From Pelagibacterales bacterium SAG-MED23 (GTDB lineage: Bacteria; Pseudomonadota; Alphaproteobacteria; Pelagibacterales; Pelagibacteraceae): a DNA stretch of 12,985 bases. The notes below the pieces were generated by a model, which worked only from the letters and a program-made list of their open reading frames with translations, had not been told where the DNA came from and searched no databases. This document shows, piece after piece, positions 8,448-12,985 of the stretch. Position numbers and translations under genes: made by a program. The number at the start of each line of letters is the position of its first letter. The stretch's first letter is position 1. Where the stretch lies: positions 1 through 12,985 of the forward strand of contig JACWDU010000012.1 of the NCBI GenBank assembly GCA_014653935.1, read 5' to 3'.

Positions 8448-9851
8448 TTAATTTTGATACTTTCTGACATCATCAAGGTTTCCAGCAATTGCTGCAGCGG
8501 CAGCCATACCTGGACTTACTAAATGAGTTCTTCCACCTCTACCTTGTCTTCCTTCAAAATTTCTATTTGAAGTTGAAGCACATCTTTCTTCTGGTTTCAA
8601 TTTATCTGCATTCATTGCTAAACACATTGAACATCCAGGCTCTCTCCATTCAAAACCAGAATTAATAAAAATCTTATCCAAGCCCTCTTGTTCAGCTTGT
8701 TCTTTTACCAATCCTGAACCTGGAACAACCATTGCATGAACGTGTGTTGCTTTCTTTTTATCTTTTAATATTTGTGCTGCTTCTCTCAAATCTTCAATTC
8801 TTCCATTTGTACAGCTGCCTATGAAGACCGTATCTATTTTAATGTCTTTTAAAGCAACATCTGCCTTTAAACCCATATATTGTAAAGATCTATCTATTGA
8901 ATTTCTTCTATCAATATCACTTTCATTTTTGGGGTTGGGTACTTTACCATCAATTGATGCCACATCTTGAGGTGAAGTTCCCCAAGTAACCATAGGCGCA
9001 ATATCTTCAGCAGTTAAATTTATTTCTTTATCAAACTTAGCGTCATCATCTGTTTTCAATGTTTTCCAATATTCTAATGCTTTATCCCAATTTTCATTTT
9101 TAGGAGACATTGGTCTCCCTTTTAAATAATCAAAAATTTTTTGATCAGGTTGGATAAGTCCTGCCCTAGCTCCACCCTCAATAGTCATATTACAAATCGT
9201 CATTCTATTTTCTACTGACAAATCAGAAATTAAACTTCCTGCGTATTCAATCACATAGCCAGTACCACCCGCAGTACCTATTTTGCCAATTATCTGCAAA
9301 ACAACATCTTTAGACGTGACACCTATTGCAAGTTTTCCATTTACGTTCACTCTAAAATTTTTAGCTTTTTTTTGAACTAATGTCTGCGTAGCTAAAACAT
9401 GTTCAACTTCTGAAGTTCCAATTCCAAAAGCTAAAGATCCAAAAGCTCCATGCGTAGCTGTATGACTGTCGCCACAAACTATTACTGTTCCTGGTTGAGT
9501 AAAACCTTGTTCTGGTCCAACAATATGAACGATACCTTGTCTCTTATCATCAACACCAAATAACTGAACTCCAAATTCTTTACAATTTTTATCAAGTGTT
9601 TCAATTTGAATTCTAGAATCTTCATCATCAATTCCTTTTGACCTGTCCGTAGTTGGAATATTATGATCGACTACTGCTAAAGTTAATTTTGGATTTCTTA
9701 CTTTTCTATTAGCATTTCTAAGTCCCTCAAATGCTTGTGGGCTAGTAACTTCGTGAATTAAATGTCTATCTACAAATAACAAAGACGTTCCATCCTCTTG
9801 CTGATGTACTAAATGATCATTCCAGATTTTATCGTAAAGTGTTGTGGACAT
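8448..9851 (-). CDS. leuC: 3-isopropylmalate dehydratase large subunit
   Basis: The aconitase-family large subunit, 467 residues, carrying the [4Fe-4S] cluster used to isomerise isopropylmalate. The three cluster ligands are present: Cys347 in [14 protein letters not shown], and Cys407 and Cys410 in [15 protein letters not shown]. Other signatures are the N-terminal [32 protein letters not shown] (125-144) and [19 protein letters not shown] (429-447). Length and residue numbering match the bacterial heterodimeric type (LeuC plus separate LeuD) rather than the archaeal/HACN type. It starts 11 bases after rplS, in a spacer made almost wholly of T on the coding strand, with no visible Shine-Dalgarno sequence. 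Expression probably depends on read-through from the ribosomal block or on a start mechanism without that motif. Confidence 0.97.
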   Translation of the reverse strand: MSTTLYDKIWNDHLVHQQEDGTSLLFVDRHLIHEVTSPQAFEGLRNANRKVRNPKLTLAVVDHNIPTTDRSKGIDDEDSRIQIETLDKNCKEFGVQLFGVDDKRQGIVHIVGPEQGFTQPGTVIVCGDSHTATHGAFGSLAFGIGTSEVEHVLATQTLVQKKAKNFRVNVNGKLAIGVTSKDVVLQIIGKIGTAGGTGYVIEYAGSLISDLSVENRMTICNMTIEGGARAGLIQPDQKIFDYLKGRPMSPKNENWDKALEYWKTLKTDDDAKFDKEINLTAEDIAPMVTWGTSPQDVASIDGKVPNPKNESDIDRRNSIDRSLQYMGLKADVALKDIKIDTVFIGSCTNGRIEDLREAAQILKDKKKATHVHAMVVPGSGLVKEQAEQEGLDKIFINSGFEWREPGCSMCLAMNADKLKPEERCASTSNRNFEGRQGRGGRTHLVSPGMAAAAAIAGNLDDVRKYQN

Positions 9852-9862
9852 AGAAAAAAAAA

Positions 9863-10405
9863 TTATTTTTTTTCTGAAGAACTTTCTGATTTTTGTTCAT
9901 CTTTCGGAGCTTCAGCTTTTGGCTCTTCTTTAGGTGCTTCCGTTTTAACTTCTTCCTTTGGAACTTCGGCTTGAGGATCAGCTGATGGCATTACATTCTC
10001 TTCTGTAACTTCATTTATTTTAGTTTCTAAATCAATACCAATCGTTTTCTTAATTTTTTCAGCTATTCTCGCAGATTTACCTGTTCTATCTCTTAGATAG
10101 TATAATTTTGCTCTTCTGACTTTTCCTGATCTTACAACTTTAATCGTATCTACAATTGGGCTGTATAGTGCGAAAGTTCTTTCTACTCCCTCACCAAAAG
10201 AAATCTTTCTTACAGTAAAAGATGAATTTATATCTCTACTTTTTTTTGCAATACAAACGCCTTCAAAATATTGAATTCTATCTCTTTTTCCCTCAGTTAT
10301 TCGGACGCCAACTTTAACAATATCCCCAGGGTAAAAATCTGGGTGTTTTCTCTCAGAGATTATTTTGCTTAAGTTTAACTTATTTACTTCTTCAATATTT
10401 TTCAT
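9863..10405 (-). CDS. rplS: 50S ribosomal protein L19 with Pro/Ala/Lys/Glu-rich C-terminal tail
   Basis: L19 sits at the 30S-50S interface. The core, roughly residues 7-116, is canonical: [19 protein letters not shown] (27-45), [26 protein letters not shown] (63-78), and [18 protein letters not shown] followed by GKSARI. Bacterial L19 is usually about 115-125 residues, so the last ~60 here are an extension. From about residue 145 to 172 it is a low-complexity run of [12 protein letters not shown] units resembling the S16 tail encoded nearby. The protein ends in SEKK, encoded by an A-run just before the stop. It starts one base after the trmD stop. The rpsP-trmD-rplS gene order is the standard bacterial arrangement except for the absence of rimM. 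Confidence 0.96.
   Translation of the reverse strand: MKNIEEVNKLNLSKIISERKHPDFYPGDIVKVGVRITEGKRDRIQYFEGVCIAKKSRDINSSFTVRKISFGEGVERTFALYSPIVDTIKVVRSGKVRRAKLYYLRDRTGKSARIAEKIKKTIGIDLETKINEVTEENVMPSADPQAEVPKEEVKTEAPKEEPKAEAPKDEQKSESSSEKK
9890..9973 (-). repeat. Degenerate repeat coding for the L19 tail
   Basis: On the plus strand this part contains blocks such as GCTTTTGGCTCTTCT and CTTCTTCCTTTGGA that also occur in the 42-bp repeats at the end of rpsP about 1.2 kb away. Units here are irregular, with more substitutions than in rpsP, and they encode variants of APKEE and PKAEAPK. Either the two tails share an origin or both drifted to the same amino-acid composition in an AT-biased genome. Confidence 0.5.
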
Positions 10406-10406
10406 A

Positions 10407-11090
10407 TTAGTTTTTCTTATATTTTTGCCACAAATCTGGTCTTCGGTCGCGTGTTATAGCCTCAGATTGAGATAAACGCCAGTCTTTAATTTTGGCGTGA
10501 TCACCCGAAATTAGTACATTTGGTACCTTTTTTTCCTCCCAAACTTGAGGTTTTGTGAATTGCGGATATTCGAGAAGTCCATTTTCAAAGCTCTCATCTT
10601 TTGAAGAATTAATATTACCTAGAATTCCTGGTATAAATCTTAGAATAGAGTCTATTACAACAAAGGCAGCAACTTCACCCCCTGACAATATAAAGTCACC
10701 AATACTGATCTCTTCAATATCTCTACTTTCTAATATTCTTTCATCTACCCCTTCGAAATGACCACAAATTAAATTGATTATTTTTTCATTTGAAAACTCT
10801 CTTGCAAGTTTAGAATTAAAAACTTTTCCTCTTGGACTTAAATAAACAGTTTTTTCTTTGACCTTGATATTTGCATCTAATGAGTTTGCCAAAACATCTG
10901 CTTTCATAATCATTCCATTTCCACCACCATAAGGAGTATCATCAACAGTTTTATGTTTATCAAAAGCATAATCTCTTATGTTTATTGTTTCTAAATCCCA
11001 TTCTTTTCCTTTCGACTTTCCAAAAAGTCCTTTGCTCAAATAACCTGGAAAGTATTCAGGATACAACGTAAATACTCTAGATAAAAACAT
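10407..11090 (-). CDS. trmD: tRNA (guanine37-N1)-methyltransferase
   Basis: SpoU/TrmD (SPOUT) class enzyme that uses S-adenosylmethionine to methylate G37 next to the anticodon, preventing +1 frameshifts. From [16 protein letters not shown] the protein has 227 residues, within the usual range. Signatures are [13 protein letters not shown], the knot residues [39 protein letters not shown] with its following [16 protein letters not shown], and the C-terminal [18 protein letters not shown]. The frame stays open upstream to 11261, but that part is only the rpsP repeat read in another frame and is not included. The ATG is 4 bases after the rpsP stop, and a GAGGA motif directly abuts it, closer than an ideal Shine-Dalgarno spacing; coupling to rpsP translation is likely. 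Confidence 0.96.
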   Translation of the reverse strand: MFLSRVFTLYPEYFPGYLSKGLFGKSKGKEWDLETINIRDYAFDKHKTVDDTPYGGGNGMIMKADVLANSLDANIKVKEKTVYLSPRGKVFNSKLAREFSNEKIINLICGHFEGVDERILESRDIEEISIGDFILSGGEVAAFVVIDSILRFIPGILGNINSSKDESFENGLLEYPQFTKPQVWEEKKVPNVLISGDHAKIKDWRLSQSEAITRDRRPDLWQKYKKN

Positions 11091-11094
11091 TCCT

Positions 11095-11595
11095 CTATTT
11101 AGCTTCTTCCTTTGGAGCTTCTGCTTTTGGCTCTTCTGTTTTAGCTTCTTCCTTTGGAGCTTCTGCTTTTGGCTCTTCTGTTTTTGCTTCTTCCTTTGGA
11201 GCTTCTGCTTTTGGCTCTTCTGTTTTAGCTTCTTCCTTTGGAGCTTCTGCTTTAGGAGCATCTACTTTAGCTTCGCCCCCTTCTTCAGTTTTCTTTCTAT
11301 CTTTTTTTGGAATTGCTTTTTGTGGATTATTTCCTTTTGCTGGCATAGGCATAATCTCATTTTCTCCTAATAATCTCGCAACTCTAGTAGTTGGTTGTGC
11401 ACCTTGACCTATCCAATATTTAACTCTTTCAACATCCAATCCCATTCTCTCTTTTTTCTCTTTTGGAATTAGAGGGTTAAAAAAACCTAATTTTTCTATG
11501 AACCTTCCATCTCTTGGAAATCTACTATCAGCAACCACTATCTTATATACTGGTCTCTTTTTAGTTCCTCCCATTGATAAACGCATCTTTAACAT
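11095..11595 (-). CDS. rpsP: 30S ribosomal protein S16 with repeat-built C-terminal extension
   Basis: Residues 1-80 are a standard S16: [40 protein letters not shown], and [21 protein letters not shown]16 is a primary 30S assembly protein normally of about 80-100 residues. Here the chain reaches 166. From about residue 113 it consists of 14-residue units, approximately [14 protein letters not shown], encoded by near-identical 42-bp repeats, so the tail is low-complexity and probably unstructured. Charged, Ala-rich S16 tails are known in alphaproteobacteria, so an extension is not unique; its tandem regularity is notable. The start is supported by AGGAG five bases before the ATG. It lies between ffh (12-base gap) and trmD (4-base gap). 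Confidence 0.97.
   Translation of the reverse strand: MLKMRLSMGGTKKRPVYKIVVADSRFPRDGRFIEKLGFFNPLIPKEKKERMGLDVERVKYWIGQGAQPTTRVARLLGENEIMPMPAKGNNPQKAIPKKDRKKTEEGGEAKVDAPKAEAPKEEAKTEEPKAEAPKEEAKTEEPKAEAPKEEAKTEEPKAEAPKEEAK
11102..11269 (-). repeat. Four tandem 42-bp repeats inside the rpsP 3' end
   Basis: Units begin at 11102, 11144, 11186 and 11228 on the plus strand, each opening with GCTTCTTCCTTTGGAGCTTC. The first three are almost identical (one visible difference, at the last base of the second unit). The fourth matches for about 26 bases, then diverges. As 42 is a multiple of three, the repeat keeps the rpsP frame and leaves other frames open as well. Such uniformity points to recent expansion by slippage or recombination, so copy number may vary between strains and may be mis-assembled from short reads. 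Confidence 0.93.
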
Positions 11596-11600
11596 TTGTT

Positions 11601-11605
11601 CTCCT
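11601..11605 (-). promoter_or_regulatory. Shine-Dalgarno sequence of rpsP
   Basis: AGGAG on the minus strand, five bases before the rpsP ATG and just after the ffh stop codon (TAAATAGGAGAACAAATG). It is the clearest ribosome binding site in the window. Most other genes here rely on overlap or weak purine stretches. It fixes the S16 start at MLKMRLS. Confidence 0.8.
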
Positions 11606-11607
11606 AT

Positions 11608-12966
11608 TTATTTTAATTGATTAAAAAGTTCTGGTGGTATGCCTTTATCAACCATCCCTTTTGTATTTCCTTTAGACATTTTTTTCATCATTTCTGACAT
11701 CATCTTAAATTGCTTAAGCAATTTATTGATAGTGGCCACATCTGTTCCTGAGCCATTAGCAATTCTTTTTTTTCTAGAACCATCAATAATCTTAGGGTTC
11801 TCACGTTCTTTTTTGGTCATTGATAGTATTACCGCTTCGTTTTGAGTAATTATTTTTTCATCCACTCCAGCTTGGTCCATTTGAGATTTAACTTTTGAGA
11901 CACCTGGCAAAAAAGACATTATACCTTCGATGCCACCCATTTTTTTCATTTGTCTAAGCTGAGTTAAATAATCCTCTAAAGAAAACTGACCTTTTTTTAA
12001 TTTTTCCTCTGTTTTTTTTAATTTTTCTTCATCTAAATCTTCAGCGGCCTTTTCAACAAGAGAAACGATATCTCCCATACCCAAAATTCGATTAGCAATT
12101 CTATCTGGATGAAAGACTTCAAAATTTTCTATTTTTTCACCAACCCCTAAAAATTTAATTGGGACATCTGCAACGTATTTCATGCTTAATGCTGCCCCAC
12201 CTCTACCATCACCATCTGATCTTGTAAGGATAATACCAGTAAGATTAACTGTACTTTTAAATTCTTTTGCAACGTTAGCTGCAACTTGTCCCGTTAGGGA
12301 GTCTGCAACTAGAATTGTTTCTGATGGATTTATAATACTTTCAATTTGTTTAATTTCGCTCATCATCTGCAAGTCAATTTGAGTTCTTCCAGCTGTATCA
12401 AACAAAATTACTTCAGAGCCATTAAGATTTGCAGCGCTGATTGCTCTCCTACAAATATCTGCAGGTAATTGATCTTTTATAATTGGGAGCGTCATAATAT
12501 TATTTTGCTCTCCTAAAAGTCTTAATTGCTCTTGCGCAGCTGGTCTATAAACATCAAGACTAGCCATCATTACTTTTTTCTTTTTATTTATCTCTAAAAA
12601 TCTAGCAAGTTTTGCAGTGGTAGTTGTTTTTCCTGAACCTTGAAGCCCCACTAACATCATTGGAACTGGGGGTACTGCGTTCATTTCTACATCAGAATTT
12701 TTATCTCCTAAAAAAGAAATTAGCTCATCATTTACAACTTTTACCACCATCTGCCCTGGTGAAGTAGACCTAACAATTTCTTGACCAAGAGCCTTTGGTT
12801 TTACTCTGCTTATAAATTCTTTTACTACTTCCAAAGAAACATCTGCCTCTAAAAGAGCAAGCCTAATCTCTCTCAAACCCTCATCTACTTGCTTTTCATC
12901 AAGTGAAGGTGCTTTTTTTAAAGAAGAAAATATTTCTTCAAATTTATTTGTTAAATTTTCAAACAT
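11608..12966 (-). CDS. ffh: Signal recognition particle protein SRP54
   Basis: The GTPase that, with 4.5S RNA, binds signal sequences at the ribosome and delivers nascent membrane proteins to FtsY. From MFENLTNKFEEIF the protein has 452 residues and all domains: the N helical bundle (1-~95), the G domain with GLQGSGKTTTTAKLA (P-loop, 107-121), DVYRPAAQEQL, DTAGR (190-194) and TRSDGDGRGGAALS (248-261), and the M domain from about 295, ending with IIDGSRKKRIANGSGTDVAT and a Met-rich helix (KMMSEMMKKMSKG) expected to bind RNA and signal peptides. An in-frame ATG at 12981 would add five residues unlike the family. The 19 bases left before the window edge show no promoter I can support. It is complete and heads the ribosomal block. 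Confidence 0.97.
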   Translation of the reverse strand: MFENLTNKFEEIFSSLKKAPSLDEKQVDEGLREIRLALLEADVSLEVVKEFISRVKPKALGQEIVRSTSPGQMVVKVVNDELISFLGDKNSDVEMNAVPPVPMMLVGLQGSGKTTTTAKLARFLEINKKKKVMMASLDVYRPAAQEQLRLLGEQNNIMTLPIIKDQLPADICRRAISAANLNGSEVILFDTAGRTQIDLQMMSEIKQIESIINPSETILVADSLTGQVAANVAKEFKSTVNLTGIILTRSDGDGRGGAALSMKYVADVPIKFLGVGEKIENFEVFHPDRIANRILGMGDIVSLVEKAAEDLDEEKLKKTEEKLKKGQFSLEDYLTQLRQMKKMGGIEGIMSFLPGVSKVKSQMDQAGVDEKIITQNEAVILSMTKKERENPKIIDGSRKKRIANGSGTDVATINKLLKQFKMMSEMMKKMSKGNTKGMVDKGIPPELFNQLK

Positions 12967-12985
12967 AATCACATCCAGCAAGTAT

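Noticed and set aside
8447..8488. A longer leuD beginning at 8488 inside leuC.
   Set aside because: It would add 14 residues overlapping the leuC C-terminus. The start at 8446 gives the normal LeuD length and one-base spacing.
9854..9873. A perfect A/T palindrome around the rplS stop (A8-TAA-T9 on the minus strand) that resembles a terminator hairpin with a U tract.
   Set aside because: The stem would have only A-U pairs and a 3-base loop, too weak for an intrinsic terminator. Poly-A lysine codons and AT bias explain it, and leuC begins 11 bases later.
11091..11261. An open frame upstream of trmD encoding a basic KQKLQRKK repeat, which could be read as a 57-residue N-terminal extension of TrmD.
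   Set aside because: It is the rpsP 42-bp repeat in another frame, kept open because the unit length is divisible by three. TrmD families start at [11 protein letters not shown].

Overview
The window looks like part of a chromosome from a SAR11-clade marine alphaproteobacterium (Candidatus Pelagibacter or a close relative). The DNA is very AT-rich. All genes lie on the minus strand, and genes abut or overlap by a few bases, with no intergenic gap above about 30 bp. The gene content combines a DMSP demethylase cluster with alphaproteobacterial housekeeping genes. The taxonomic call is inferred from protein content and compactness; I could not run a search.

Read in the direction of transcription (from high to low coordinates), the layout has four blocks. 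(1) A translation and secretion block: ffh (SRP54), rpsP (S16 with a repeat-built acidic/basic tail), trmD (tRNA m1G37 methyltransferase) and rplS (L19 with a similar tail). rimM, usually between rpsP and trmD, is absent. (2) The late leucine pathway: leuC, leuD, leuB. (3) The DMSP demethylation/demethiolation set: dmdC, dmdB, dmdA. (4) asd (aspartate-semialdehyde dehydrogenase), then sdhC, sdhD and the start of sdhA (complex II). There is no RNA gene, transposon, CRISPR array or convincing terminator, and no stretch over 300 bp lacks a gene.

Functionally, DmdA removes a methyl group from DMSP to give methylmercaptopropionate. DmdB activates this to a CoA thioester, and DmdC oxidises it to methylthioacryloyl-CoA. 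A hydratase not encoded here (DmdD or AcuH type) would release methanethiol. Asd supplies the aspartate-semialdehyde/homoserine skeleton that can accept methanethiol sulfur in methionine synthesis, so its place right after dmdA may be meaningful. Carbon from the same pathway reaches central metabolism, where complex II acts.

Three points deserve a second look. First, both axial heme b ligands known from E. coli complex II appear to be missing (SdhC Gln80 and SdhD Phe64 in place of His), and SdhD has no histidine at all, while the quinone-site residues remain. This suggests a heme-free succinate dehydrogenase. Second, at about position 119 the sdhA reading frame switches in frame, after about 106 codons, into an internal piece of a ketopantoate reductase (panE/apbA) gene. 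This is most likely an assembly or amplification chimera at the contig edge. Third, the S16 and L19 genes carry related Pro/Ala/Lys/Glu-rich C-terminal tails; the S16 tail is made of nearly identical 42-bp tandem repeats. I do not see a wholly new system here: the core is a known DMSP pathway in a SAR11-like setting.
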